A stretch of DNA of 64,000 nucleotides from Xaviernesmea oryzae (lineage in GTDB: Bacteria > Pseudomonadota > Alphaproteobacteria > Rhizobiales > Rhizobiaceae): the NCBI RefSeq assembly GCF_900177415.1, contig NZ_FXAF01000007.1:52571-116570 (forward strand), given 5' to 3'. This document shows positions 26,558 through 34,896 of this stretch, piece after piece. Position 1 is the first letter of the stretch. Each line of letters opens with the position of its first letter. The position numbers and the translations under genes are program-made. The notes under the pieces were generated by a model that worked only from the letters and a program-made list of their open reading frames with translations, was not told the origin of the DNA and made no database searches.

Positions 26558-26773
26558 ATGGCACGGACGATGACGACGGACGCACGCAAGAAGGACACGC
26601 GCGAAAAAATCGAGCTCGGCGGCCTGATCGTGAAGGCCGGCCTGCGTTACGAGAAACGGGCGCTGCTGCTCGGCCTGCTGATCGACGCCGCAGGACGCAT
26701 CCGCGGCGACGACGCGGAGCGATCTCGCCTGACGGCGATCGGCACGGAGGCGTTCGGTCGTGACGGCGAATAG
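26558..26773 (+). CDS. traD: TraD, conjugal transfer accessory protein
   Basis: 71 residues, the normal length for rhizobial TraD. TREKIELGGLIVKAGLRYEK and RALLLGLLIDAAGRI are its conserved core. The ATG at 26558 is 5 bp after the traC stop; an alternative upstream start at 26489 would lie inside traC. Its 3' end overlaps traG by 14 bp. Named Ti-plasmid TraD is unrelated to F-plasmid TraD. Confidence 0.9.
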   Translation: MARTMTTDARKKDTREKIELGGLIVKAGLRYEKRALLLGLLIDAAGRIRGDDAERSRLTAIGTEAFGRDGE

Positions 26774-28721
26774 GCTCATTCTCCTGGTTCTGCCGGCGGC
26801 GTGCATGATCAGCACCGTCTTCCTCATCTCGGGAATCGAGAACTGGTTCGCCGCGTTCGGGTCGACGCCGCCGGCCAGGCTCATGCTCGGGCGCGTCGGG
26901 CTCGCCCTGCCCTATGTCACGGCGGCGGCGCTCGGCGTGATCTTCCTGTTCGCGACCAATGGCGCGGCGAACATCAAGGCTGCCGGATGGAGCACCGTCT
27001 TCGGCAGCGTGGCGACGATCGCCATCGCTTTGATCCGCGAGTCGGTGCGACTTGCCAGAATCGCCGGAGACGTGCCGGCAGGACGGTCTGTCCTTGCATA
27101 TGCGGACCTCTCGACGGTGATCGGCGGATCCGCCGCATTGCTCGCCGGGGTCTTCGCGCTGCGCGTCGGGCTGCGCGGCAACGCCGCTTTTGCCAGCCCG
27201 GCGCCTCAACGCATCCATGGCCGGCGGGCGATCCATGGCGAGGCCGACTGGATGAAGATGCCGGACGCCGCAAAATTGTTTCCGGAGAGGGGCGGCGTGG
27301 TCATCGGCGAGCGTTACCGGGTCGACCGCGACAGCGTCGCGGCCACCCCGTTTCGCGCTGATGATCCTGAGAGCTGGGGTGCCGGCGGAACGTCATCCCT
27401 GCTCTGCTTCGACGGCTCGTTCGGTTCGTCGCACGGGATCGTCTTCGCCGGCTCGGGCGGCTTCAAGACGACATCCGTGACGATCCCGACAGCGCTCAAA
27501 TGGGGCGACGGCCTCGTCGTGCTCGATCCGTCGAGCGAAGTTGCGCCGATGGTCATCGATCATCGGCGCAAGGCCGGCCGAAACGTGATCGTGCTCGACC
27601 CCGCCACGCCCGCGATCGGCTTCAACGCGCTCGACTGGATCGGGCGGCACGGCAATACGAAGGAAGAGGATATCGTCGCAGTAGCGACCTGGATTATGAC
27701 CGACAATGCGCGCACCGCGTCGGCCCGCGACGACTTCTTCCGAGCATCCGCCATGCAGCTCCTGACGGCATTGATTGCCGACGTCTGCCTCTCCGGGCAC
27801 ACCGACCAAAGATACCAGACTCTGCGCCGCGTCCGAGCCAACCTGTCGGAGCCGGAGCCGAAGCTGCGCGAGCGCCTGACGCGGATCTATGAACAGTCGG
27901 AATCCGATTTTGTGAAAGAGAACGTTGCCGTCTTCGTCAACATGACGCCGGAGACGTTCTCCGGCGTCTACGCCAACGCGGTGAAGGAAACGCACTGGCT
28001 GTCCTACCCGAACTATGCGGCGCTCGTGTCCGGCGACAGTTTCTCGACCGACGATCTCGCCGAAGGCGGCGCGGACCTGTTCATCGCGCTTGATCTCAAG
28101 GTGCTGGAAGCCCATCCTGGTCTGGCGCGCGTCGTCATCGGCTCGCTGCTCAACGCCATTTATAACCGCAATGGCGAGGTCAAGGGACGCACGCTCTTCC
28201 TGCTCGACGAGGTCGCCCGCCTCGGTTATCTGCGCATCCTTGAAACCGCCCGCGACGCCGGCCGGAAATACGGCATCACGCTCACCATGATCTTCCAGTC
28301 CATCGGCCAGATGCGCGAGGCCTATGGCGGCCGTGACGCGACCAGCAAATGGTTCGAATCCGCATCGTGGATTTCGTTCGCGGCGATCAACGATCCGGAC
28401 ACGGCGGATTATATTTCGAAGCGCTGCGGCGACACCACGGTCGAGGTTGACCAGACAAACCGCTCCACGGGAATGAAGGGATCGTCGCGATCGCGATCGA
28501 AGCAGCTCAGCCGTCGGCCGCTGATTATGCCACACGAAGTGCTGCGCATGCGCAGCGACGAACAGATCGTCTTCACATCAGGCAATCCGCCGCTCCGATG
28601 TGGCCGCGCCATCTGGTTCCGGCGCGACGACATGAAGGCCTGTGTCGGCGAAAACCGGTTTCATCGAACGATCTCCGGACCTGCGACAACCCGCGCGGCC
28701 AAATCAATATCCCAGCCATAA
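26760..28721 (+). CDS. traG: TraG, type IV coupling protein
   Basis: A 653-residue VirD4-like ATPase that links the relaxosome to the mating channel. Three N-terminal membrane helices (about 5-25, 44-66, 70-90) are followed by the ATPase: Walker A FAGSGGFKTTSV, Walker B LFLLDEVARLGYLRIL. GTG 26760 overlaps traD by 14 bp, suggesting coupling. The length fits TraG of Ti/rhizobial plasmids. The T4SS partner (trb genes) is not in the window. Confidence 0.95.
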   Translation: MTANRLILLVLPAACMISTVFLISGIENWFAAFGSTPPARLMLGRVGLALPYVTAAALGVIFLFATNGAANIKAAGWSTVFGSVATIAIALIRESVRLARIAGDVPAGRSVLAYADLSTVIGGSAALLAGVFALRVGLRGNAAFASPAPQRIHGRRAIHGEADWMKMPDAAKLFPERGGVVIGERYRVDRDSVAATPFRADDPESWGAGGTSSLLCFDGSFGSSHGIVFAGSGGFKTTSVTIPTALKWGDGLVVLDPSSEVAPMVIDHRRKAGRNVIVLDPATPAIGFNALDWIGRHGNTKEEDIVAVATWIMTDNARTASARDDFFRASAMQLLTALIADVCLSGHTDQRYQTLRRVRANLSEPEPKLRERLTRIYEQSESDFVKENVAVFVNMTPETFSGVYANAVKETHWLSYPNYAALVSGDSFSTDDLAEGGADLFIALDLKVLEAHPGLARVVIGSLLNAIYNRNGEVKGRTLFLLDEVARLGYLRILETARDAGRKYGITLTMIFQSIGQMREAYGGRDATSKWFESASWISFAAINDPDTADYISKRCGDTTVEVDQTNRSTGMKGSSRSRSKQLSRRPLIMPHEVLRMRSDEQIVFTSGNPPLRCGRAIWFRRDDMKACVGENRFHRTISGPATTRAAKSISQP

Positions 28722-28737
28722 CGGGTGAGCAAAGCAC

Positions 28738-29139
28738 ATGAAGCACTGGAGAAAGACTTGGTATTCGCTTGTCGGCCCGTTGATGATCTGGGTCGCGTTC
28801 ATCATCGCTGCGCCCTTTCTGACTGCCGGCGCGATCATCAGTGCCGACATCCTCCCACCATTCGGCGTGGTCGTTATCAGAACCGTTAGTCTGTTCTGCG
28901 TGCTTGTGCTCGCACCGCTCGGAGCACTGGCTGAAATCGCGCCACCCTTCGTCACGCGAGAGGAGGTGCAGTGGCGCAATCGCAACAGCGACACGCTCTT
29001 CGAGATCGATGTGGCCTGGGAGGACGTTCCGTTTCTCCCGCCAATCCTCAACCGGATTCGCTCGACGCCGACGAAGCATATGAGGCAGGAAAGGACGGAG
29101 GGAGCCGCGATCGTAGAAGCGAAATCAACTACGTACTGA
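28738..29139 (+). CDS. Hypothetical membrane protein after traG
   Basis: 133 residues, family not recognised. Two strong hydrophobic helices (about 8-32 and 42-68: WYSLVGPLMIWVAFIIAAPF; VVVIRTVSLFCVLVLAPLGA) are followed by a charged cytosolic tail. It starts 16 bp after traG on the same strand, so it may be expressed with traCDG. Similar short proteins are common beside traG, but a function is not known to me. Confidence 0.6.
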   Translation: MKHWRKTWYSLVGPLMIWVAFIIAAPFLTAGAIISADILPPFGVVVIRTVSLFCVLVLAPLGALAEIAPPFVTREEVQWRNRNSDTLFEIDVAWEDVPFLPPILNRIRSTPTKHMRQERTEGAAIVEAKSTTY

Positions 29140-29267
29140 GTCAGGCGATCGATCTAAAGTTGGCAACACCGACCATTCGACAATCCATCAACGACATGAA
29201 TCAATTGGCGCCGACCGATTCACATCTCTCGTTGGACCTGGACTTTCCTCTGCGCGATCCTGCCTCC

Positions 29268-29537
29268 ATGATTGCACAACCCTATCACCTCTACGTCGAG
29301 AAAATAGACGCTTCGAAAAACATGGCCCGCTACTATGCCATGTCTATCGAGCCTACGCTGTTCGGGGATGCCTGCCTGACCCGGCGTTGGGGGCTTATCG
29401 GCACGGGAGGCCAGAAGCTGGTGCATCATTTTCAGTGCGAGGAGGAGGCGGTCGAACTCTTTCTCGCCCTTCTGAGGCAGAAGCGCTTGCGCGGATACGG
29501 GTCGAAATATAACTCCGGGCAAAGAATGGTTGGCTGA
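29268..29537 (+). CDS. WGR-domain protein
   Basis: An 89-residue single WGR domain: YHLYVEKIDASKNMARYYAM, then TRRWGLIGTGGQKLVHHF with the RRWGxIGxxG core, then EEEAVELFLALLRQKRLRGY. The domain binds nucleic-acid ends in PARPs and occurs alone on many rhizobial plasmids. Start uncertain: ATG 29268 gives just the domain; ATG 29196 would add 24 residues; neither has a clear ribosome site. Downstream of traG on the same strand. Function unknown. Confidence 0.75.
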   Translation: MIAQPYHLYVEKIDASKNMARYYAMSIEPTLFGDACLTRRWGLIGTGGQKLVHHFQCEEEAVELFLALLRQKRLRGYGSKYNSGQRMVG

Positions 29538-29619
29538 CCGGCAACAGGTGGAGCCCGCCGGCGATCCGATGAATGAACCGGCCCGATGGATCGGACGGTT
29601 TGACGCTTTGCGCGGCAAA

Positions 29620-29654
29620 AGCCCGCGCCGGGGTTCGATGCCCCGGCGCGGGCT
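29620..29654 (-). terminator. Strong hairpin with T-run on the minus strand
   Basis: AGCCCGCGCCGGGG (29620-29633), 7-nt loop, CCCCGGCGCGGGCT (29641-29654): a perfect 14-bp stem, followed on the minus strand by TTTTGCC. It lies between the plus-strand WGR gene and the minus-strand accessory genes and would stop the minus-strand transcript before traG; it may work in both directions. Confidence 0.65.
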
Positions 29655-29740
29655 CCAGCGGGCAAATTTGGACGGCACCTTCAACCAGCCGATCACGTTG
29701 GCAGGTTCGCGAAGAGCATTCCTGATCAGAGTCGCCCTGC

Positions 29741-29766
29741 GAGAAGGGCCGATCCCGGCCCTTCTC
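29741..29766. terminator. Second hairpin in the convergent gap
   Basis: GAGAAGGGCC (29741-29750), loop GATCCC, GGCCCTTCTC (29757-29766): a perfect 10-bp stem without a long T-run on either strand. Located just after the stop of the minus-strand gene at 29782; possible transcript end or mRNA 3' protection. Confidence 0.45.
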
Positions 29767-29781
29767 TGTCAACCCCGCGAT

Positions 29782-30021
29782 CTAGGGCCGTTTTGAGTAA
29801 AGTGGCATGATGCGCTTCTTCGTGAGGCGATCGCGTGTCGTGGTGAACATGGAGCCATCCCATTCCCGCCACGTTTCCCAGCCGTTGATGGTGGCGCGTC
29901 CATACCAGACGCGCACCTTGACGGTCATTTCATCGATTTCCTCGATGATGGAGACGGTGAAGCTGCCGCCGAGGTTCGAGGGAGTGTCGTACACCTCAAC
30001 TTCTTTTTGCCGGTCGGTCAT
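29782..30021 (-). CDS. Small hypothetical protein of the plasmid accessory region
   Basis: 79 residues, no family recognised: EVYDTPSNLGGSFTVSIIEE, VKVRVWYGRATINGWETWRE, TKKRIMPLYSKRP. Mostly beta-strand, soluble. A ribosome site GGAGG is formed by the end of the DUF3846 gene, 2 bp upstream, so both are co-transcribed. Conserved-looking composition and spacing suggest a real gene. Confidence 0.65.
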   Translation of the reverse strand: MTDRQKEVEVYDTPSNLGGSFTVSIIEEIDEMTVKVRVWYGRATINGWETWREWDGSMFTTTRDRLTKKRIMPLYSKRP

Positions 30022-30023
30022 GT

Positions 30024-30467
30024 TCAGACCTCCGAGCGGATGATTTTTGGACGGTCTTGCTGAATGCGAATGTCGAAGCCCGCGACACGAGTGCCGATAA
30101 GGCCTGGCCTATCGATATGCTCGAAGGCGGGATCGAAGACGGCCCGAGAAATCAGGAACCCGCCAGCGATGACATCTATGGAATGTGTCGGGGATACGCT
30201 GTCGCCTTCCTCGTTCACGCCCGTCACCAGCAGGTTTCCCGCAAGAGGCGGCGGAAAATCCGCCAGTTGCGTGAAGCACTCGAGGCCGTCGACAAGGCCA
30301 TTGTCGTCGCAATATGCGGCATGGTGCTCGTCCATCCGCACGGCATCGATGCAGGTGCAGCCGATATGGGCATAAATGGACTTCAGGATGTCGTTGCGGT
30401 CGATTTCCACGCTACGAATAGTTCCTGCCTTGGCATCGACAAGGTAGCCCGTGAATGAATCTGTCAT
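30024..30467 (-). CDS. DUF3846-like protein
   Basis: 147 residues. GYLVDAKAGTIRSVEIDRND, IYAHIGCTCIDAVRMDEHHA, YCDDNGLVDGL and PLAGNLLVTGVNEEGDSVSP follow the DUF3846 pattern, a family spread on phages and plasmids. AAGGAG lies in front of the ATG at 30467. It lies between DUF736 and a small hypothetical gene on the same strand. Function unknown. Confidence 0.7.
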   Translation of the reverse strand: MTDSFTGYLVDAKAGTIRSVEIDRNDILKSIYAHIGCTCIDAVRMDEHHAAYCDDNGLVDGLECFTQLADFPPPLAGNLLVTGVNEEGDSVSPTHSIDVIAGGFLISRAVFDPAFEHIDRPGLIGTRVAGFDIRIQQDRPKIIRSEV

Positions 30468-30522
30468 TGGATAATCTCCTTCTTTCCGCGAAGTGATCTT
30501 GCTCTTGGCCGCGTTTGAAGGA

Positions 30523-30543
30523 GCGCTGCCGTATCTGCAGCGC
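30523..30543 (-). terminator. Weak hairpin between DUF736 and DUF3846 genes
   Basis: GCGCTGC (30523-30529), loop of 7, GCAGCGC (30537-30543). No T-run follows. Could attenuate read-through from DUF736 to DUF3846. Confidence 0.3.
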
Positions 30544-30561
30544 CCCGGTTCTGCCGATGTC

Positions 30562-30882
30562 TCAATCCCAAGGAATGACGGCCATCAGGTCTTCGTCGTC
30601 CTGACCGGGGTAGCGGCCCAGATTGGCATTGAGCCTGCCGTGGCCGGTGTTGATGGAGAGGCTGTAATAGTCCCCGCCGCTCTGGTTCTTCCTCTGCCAG
30701 ATCGCACCGATTTCAACCTGCCGGCCCCTCGGGGACTTGCCATAGAGGCGGTAGACCGGCGCATCAGGATTGGTGCTGCGGTTTTCCTTGCCCGTGATAT
30801 CGAGGTCGTAGGAGATGGAAGCGATGTTGCCGGTCAGGGTTTTGTCCTCACCGAAGCGGATGAAGTTTGCGTAGTCGGTCAT
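30562..30882 (-). CDS. DUF736 family protein
   Basis: 106 residues of the DUF736 family, small proteins abundant on rhizobial plasmids and ICEs. IRFGEDKTLTGNIASISYDL, APVYRLYGKSPRGRQVEIGA, WQRKNQSGGDYYSLSINTG and LGRYPGQDDEDLMAVIPWD are typical. The ATG at 30882 is chosen because homology begins there; the longer frame to 31323 runs through the leader repeat. Preceded by a leader shared with the DUF932 gene and related to that of the ParB-like gene, so the three are probably regulated together. Function unknown; possibly involved in host range or transfer. Confidence 0.85.
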   Translation of the reverse strand: MTDYANFIRFGEDKTLTGNIASISYDLDITGKENRSTNPDAPVYRLYGKSPRGRQVEIGAIWQRKNQSGGDYYSLSINTGHGRLNANLGRYPGQDDEDLMAVIPWD

Positions 30883-31312
30883 TGTCTGTCTCCATTGGTT
30901 GCTGTTGCCACCCTGAAGGGCAAGCCCCCTCGGGCGAAGCCTCCCCGGTCTTTCCGGGGGAATGGCCTCTGACGTTCCCCCGGACAGAGGGGGGAGGGCG
31001 AAGCCCGCCCCTCGGCGGCGGTCGTTCGGGTCAAGGGGTCGTGGCGGGGGAAAAACGGAAGGTTCGGCCAACGGCGGAAAGCCGTTTTTATTCCGACGCG
31101 ACAAGCGGCTTGCCGCGCCTGCCTCTTGATCCGGGCGGCCGGCGATGTCAGGGGCTACAACAAACAAGGCGGACCGGAACGGGCCTCGATGCCGGGGGTG
31201 CAAGCCCCCGACCGGACAAGCGATCGTCACCGGGTCGGCGGAGACGGCTCCAGGCCGGCTCCGTGCCTTCGGCATAGAGCGCGCTCCGCTCGACGAGCGG
31301 ATGGCCTGGACA
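30883..31312 (-). repeat. Leader repeat A, copy 1 (upstream of DUF736 gene)
   Basis: About 430 bp strongly similar to 35746-36178, in the same position before a minus-strand gene. Contains an A-run/T-run hairpin block (31051-31089: AAAAACGG ... CCGTTTTT) 168 nt before the start codon, and nearer the gene several GC-rich stems (around 30930-31015). No reading frame conserved. Likely promoter plus structured 5' leader. Confidence 0.75.
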
Positions 31313-31734
31313 GTCCGAATCATCTCCCGACAGACATCACGGTCACGCGGTCGTTTCCCACGCGGCTCCGGAAAACCCTACGGCGCTCTCATGACGATCA
31401 CTTCTGAATGGGCACATACTTATACTGGCACCAACGCGGGTGCCGGTGCAAGATGGCGACTTGGCGGGTGTGCTGCGCGACTGTTGCCTGACGACGATTG
31501 ATCACGCACTCATCCGCGGATTGGTTACCGCACGACCCTGTTCCGTCGTGGACCTTCCTCCTTCAATGTGGCGGGCATCGACTATGTCTGCCCCAAGCGC
31601 CGTATCGAGGATTGTCCTGCGTCAATCAGACCGCGCAGCACGCCAGCCAAGTCCTATGGTTTCCGTCCACTCTCCGTGTTTGAAGGCCGTGCGCTCCGGG
31701 CTTCGCAAGCCCGACCAGCTTCACCCTCCGCGCG
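31313..31734. other. Non-coding DNA downstream of IS110 transposase 1
   Basis: About 420 bp with only shadow frames. Probably mostly the non-coding end of the first IS110 element, whose left border I could not fix. The part from about 31313 to 31400 may be remaining plasmid DNA. Confidence 0.4.
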
Positions 31735-32900
31735 CTACCCTCTCACAGGGACCGCAACTACAGGCGTATGCCGCGCTATATCCCAGATGAACCCGGCAAG
31801 CTCGCGCGCGACAGCCGTCACTACCTTGACCGTCTGCTTGCCGGCCGCAGCCAATCGTCGAAATTTCGCACACAGGCGAACCTGCGCTTTCCAGGCGATG
31901 GCGCGGATATGGTCGGGGATTTCGACATTGCGCCGTCGCAGCGCCAGTCCTTCCCGTGCCGGAAAGCGATAGTGCCATGCGGATTCGATCAGCATAGTCC
32001 GGGCGGCGGCATTGCCAGTCCGCGTGATCTCGCCGCGCTTGATGCGTTTGCCGCTGGAATGTTCGGCCGGGACCAGGCCAAGCCACGCCATGAGTTGCTT
32101 CGGACTATCGAACCGATGCAGGTCGCCGATCTCCGCAACCAACGTCACGGCAGCCGTCAGCTTCACACCACGCAACGCCTGCAGCGCATGCACCAATGGG
32201 GCCAACGCCCACCCCGACACGGCCTGCGCAAGAACCTCGTTCAGACGGTCGCACCGGTCTTCAAGCTCATGAATCCGCCGCTTGTATTCCTCATAGACAA
32301 ACTGCTGATGTGGGAAATCGAACGTCTGATCTGACAGCCAGCGCCAATGCGCCTTGCCCCATATCGCCTTTCCGGTAAAGCGCCGGTCATGCCGCAAGAG
32401 AAAACTCTTCAACGCGGTTTTCGCCGCCGACAGATCATTCTTGGCTTGACGCCGCGCCCGCACCACATCCCGGATCGCTTCGTGCGCTTCATCGGGAACC
32501 CAGACAGCGATCAGCTCGCCGGCCCGCAGCAACCGTGCAAGCGTCTGCGCGTCCCTGCGATCGGTCTTTATCCGATCGGCCGGGCGGCGGGGCATCGAGG
32601 ACGGCGATATCACCATGCACTCAACGCCGATCCGGATCAGATATCGGTAAATCACGAACCCGCAGGGGCCTGATTCATAGCATACCCGAAGCTCCGAGAC
32701 GTCCTGCCCGATCCGCTTCAGCGCGGCATGCAATGCTTCCGGCCGGTTCGCAATCGTCCCAAAGAAACGGACCTCCTTCTCATTGCCTTCGTCGGCAACC
32801 GCGATCGCTATAGTATCCTGATGGACATCGAGGCCGATGAACTTCCTTCCTGCCGACATAAGAGCTTCCTTTCTGTTGCTCAATCTTAGGGGCACACATT
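31400..32900 (-). mobile_element. IS110-family insertion sequence 1 (borders approximate)
   Basis: Contains the IS110 transposase at 31735-32859 with flanking non-coding DNA. IS110 elements lack clear terminal inverted repeats, so the borders are estimates: the right end lies shortly before repeat B part 1 (33088), the left end between repeat A (31312) and the gene. Confidence 0.5.
31735..32859 (-). CDS. IS110-family transposase 1
   Basis: 374 residues. N-terminal DEDD/RuvC-like domain (FIGLDVHQDTIAIAVADEGN; D in RIKTDRRDAQTLARLL) and C-terminal transposase_20 domain (LRGVKLTAAVTLVAEIGDLH, LMAWLGLVPAEHSSGKR) with the Ser of the IS110 catalytic pattern. The ATG at 32859 follows AAGGAAG; a farther ATG at 32895 lacks one. 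Complete and probably active. Different from transposase 2 (33272) in sequence. Confidence 0.93.
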   Translation of the reverse strand: MSAGRKFIGLDVHQDTIAIAVADEGNEKEVRFFGTIANRPEALHAALKRIGQDVSELRVCYESGPCGFVIYRYLIRIGVECMVISPSSMPRRPADRIKTDRRDAQTLARLLRAGELIAVWVPDEAHEAIRDVVRARRQAKNDLSAAKTALKSFLLRHDRRFTGKAIWGKAHWRWLSDQTFDFPHQQFVYEEYKRRIHELEDRCDRLNEVLAQAVSGWALAPLVHALQALRGVKLTAAVTLVAEIGDLHRFDSPKQLMAWLGLVPAEHSSGKRIKRGEITRTGNAAARTMLIESAWHYRFPAREGLALRRRNVEIPDHIRAIAWKAQVRLCAKFRRLAAAGKQTVKVVTAVARELAGFIWDIARHTPVVAVPVRG

Positions 32901-33087
32901 CAGAAAGCTCCGGGCTCGGGGCAAGTGATCGTCATCGGGTCAATGTGGGAGCGCGGGTTTCCTCCGCCTGCTGCGTTCACCGGATATCCCGGCTCACTGC
33001 GGCCGCGGCCGCGCCGCCCGGCGGCGCTGCGGCTGGAAAACGAATGCGGACCGCGCTGGTGCGCAGACTTCCCTGTCGATCGCGACG

Positions 33088-33140
33088 GCGCGACGTGAAA
33101 CGAGCAAGGCGCGATCCCGCAAGAATGAAGAGCATCGGAG
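33088..33140. repeat. Repeat B, left part of a copy split by IS110
   Basis: CGGCGCGACGTGAAACGAGC and on to ATGAAGAGCATCGGAG correspond to 37013-37067 of the intact copy. The rest of this copy resumes at 34606. The interruption is IS110 element 2. Confidence 0.7.
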
Positions 33141-34605
33141 GTGGCATGAAAGAGGTCGTGCCCACCGAGAGAACGGATATCTGAGATGGATATGCTCTTT
33201 GGACAGTTACGCCTTGCAGCGTTTGGCTACCTTACCTGGGTTTTCGCGAACTCAGTGAAGGAGAGCAAACCGTGACTGCCCTTTATGATTATCACATTGG
33301 CGTGGATTACCACAAAAGCTACAGCCACCTTGTCGTGCAGGACTCTGCCGGGAAGACACTGCGATCCGGTCGTGTGAAGAACGACCGCCAGTCTCTCGGA
33401 TCGTTCCTGGAACGGTATCGGGAAAACAGCCATGCAGTGATGGAAGCGACCCGCAACTGGATGGTGGTGTATGATTGGCTGGACGACATCTGCGACGATG
33501 TCGTTCTGGCGCATCCGTTGAAGGTGAAGGCGATCGCCGACGCCAAAATCAAGACGGACAAGATCGACGCGACGGTGCTGGCGCACTTGTTGCGTGCCGA
33601 TCTGGTGCCGGAAGCCTGGGCACCAACGGAGAAGGCGCGGGACCTTCGCGTCGCGCTTCGTGAGCGGATGTTCTATGTACGGCTGCGCACGATGGTGAAG
33701 AACCGGGTTGTGACAGTGTTCGACCGGTACCCAGAGCAGACGGCGCAGTTGAAGAAGCTGGGCGACCTGTTCAACAAGACCGGCCTCCAGCAGCTCACCG
33801 CGCTCAACGTATCAGCGATCGACCGCATCCAGATCGATCGCGGGGTGGAGTTTATCGGCGACATTGACGGGCGGATCAAGCAGGCCGAAGCCACGATCAA
33901 GGCGATGACGACGACCAACGGCAATGTAAAGCTGTTGAAGACCATCCCTGGTATAGGGGAATTCTTCGCTCGGCTGATCGATGCCGAGATCGACGACATC
34001 GATCGCTTCCGGAATCCGGAGAAGCTGGCCGCCTATGCCGGGCTTGTTCCCTCGACTTACTCGAGCGGTGGTAAGACCTATCATGGGAAAATAATTAAGC
34101 AGGGCAACAAGTGGCTGCGCTGGGCCTTCGTCGAGGCCGTTGCACCCGCTGTCGCTTCCGACTCGCAGCTTCGTGCCCAATATGAACATCTGAAGTTGAA
34201 TGGAACCAACAAGGCGCGCGTCGCGATCGCGCGCAAGCTTTTGACGATCACCTTCCAAATCCTGCGTGACCAGCGCCCTTACGAGAGGCGCGGCGTGGTT
34301 GGTGAAGAAGGTGCGTCGGCAACGAATCCCGGCTGTCCCGATGATTTCTTAGCGAGCCCGGCAGGTCTGGGCTGAGCTCTTATCGGAGAATGGGAAACCG
34401 GGAACCGAACGCCACTATGTGACCGAAGCCGGAACGGAAACGGCATCAGGGACACGGATTGGAGAATGGTTCAAGACCGAAGGACGGAACACGCTGTCCT
34501 TCGAACGGGGGAGATTTTTCCAACTGGCCGAAACGCCGCTCAAAGTAGAGCCGAATCCAGGAAAGCCACGAAAACAATGCATTTCTTTCCTTGTGTTCTT
34601 TCATT
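33141..34605 (+). mobile_element. IS110-family insertion sequence 2 (borders inferred from split repeat)
   Basis: The two halves of repeat B end at ...ATCGGAG (33140) and begin at GGAGAAATCA (34606), while the intact copy at 37013-37295 reads ATCGGAGAAATCAACATAGC without a break. The intervening 1465 bp (plus or minus the shared GGAG) are therefore the element, a usual size for IS110. GGAG at both ends is a 4-bp overlap that could be target duplication or chance. Confidence 0.7.
33272..34375 (+). CDS. IS110-family transposase 2
   Basis: 367 residues. DEDD domain: HIGVDYHKSYSHLVVQDSAG, then Asp in AKIKTDKIDATVLAHLLRAD; transposase_20 domain: LLKTIPGIGEFFARLIDAEI, LAAYAGLVPSTYSSGGKTYH. GTG 33272 follows AAGGAGAG. 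Complete. About 130 bp of the element lie upstream and 230 bp downstream. Confidence 0.93.
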   Translation: MTALYDYHIGVDYHKSYSHLVVQDSAGKTLRSGRVKNDRQSLGSFLERYRENSHAVMEATRNWMVVYDWLDDICDDVVLAHPLKVKAIADAKIKTDKIDATVLAHLLRADLVPEAWAPTEKARDLRVALRERMFYVRLRTMVKNRVVTVFDRYPEQTAQLKKLGDLFNKTGLQQLTALNVSAIDRIQIDRGVEFIGDIDGRIKQAEATIKAMTTTNGNVKLLKTIPGIGEFFARLIDAEIDDIDRFRNPEKLAAYAGLVPSTYSSGGKTYHGKIIKQGNKWLRWAFVEAVAPAVASDSQLRAQYEHLKLNGTNKARVAIARKLLTITFQILRDQRPYERRGVVGEEGASATNPGCPDDFLASPAGLG

Positions 34606-34850
34606 GGAGAAATCAGCATAGCGCCGGCCGAGGGCCGGGATTTCGGGAATTCTCGACGCGCAAGGAGCGGAAGAAGGGCAGCCGCAGGAGCTTCAACATA
34701 GTGGCCCGAAGGGGAAGCGGGACCGACTGCCCCCGCTCCTTGCGCTCCGTTTTTCATCGGAGGGCGGGGAGCGCCGAGGGGTGGGGCGCAAGGGGCACCC
34801 CTCGCCTCTGTCCCGCGCCGCTTCGATGGCGGCCGGGACGGGCAACCGCC
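34606..34850. repeat. Repeat B, right part of the split copy
   Basis: GGAGAAATCAGCATAGCGCC onward, sharing GGATTTCGGGAATTCTCGAC, GCGCAAGGAGCGGAAGAAGG and the GAGCTTCAACA...GTGGCCGAAGGGGAAGCGG tract with 37064-37290. Similarity fades after about 34800. No conserved reading frame. Confidence 0.65.
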
Positions 34851-34896
34851 GAGAATGGGCGATGCGCCGCCTATGCAGCGACGCATCTGGTTCGCG

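Noticed and set aside
27393..28535. 380-residue minus-strand open frame
   Set aside because: Antisense shadow of traG.
30883..31323. Longer start for the DUF736 gene through the leader
   Set aside because: The extension is not conserved in frame with the second leader copy; the family starts at 30882.
32921..32943. Short match to leader repeat A to the right of the first IS110
   Set aside because: AAGTGATCGTCATCGGGTCA resembles part of repeat A, but the match is short and not extended on either side.
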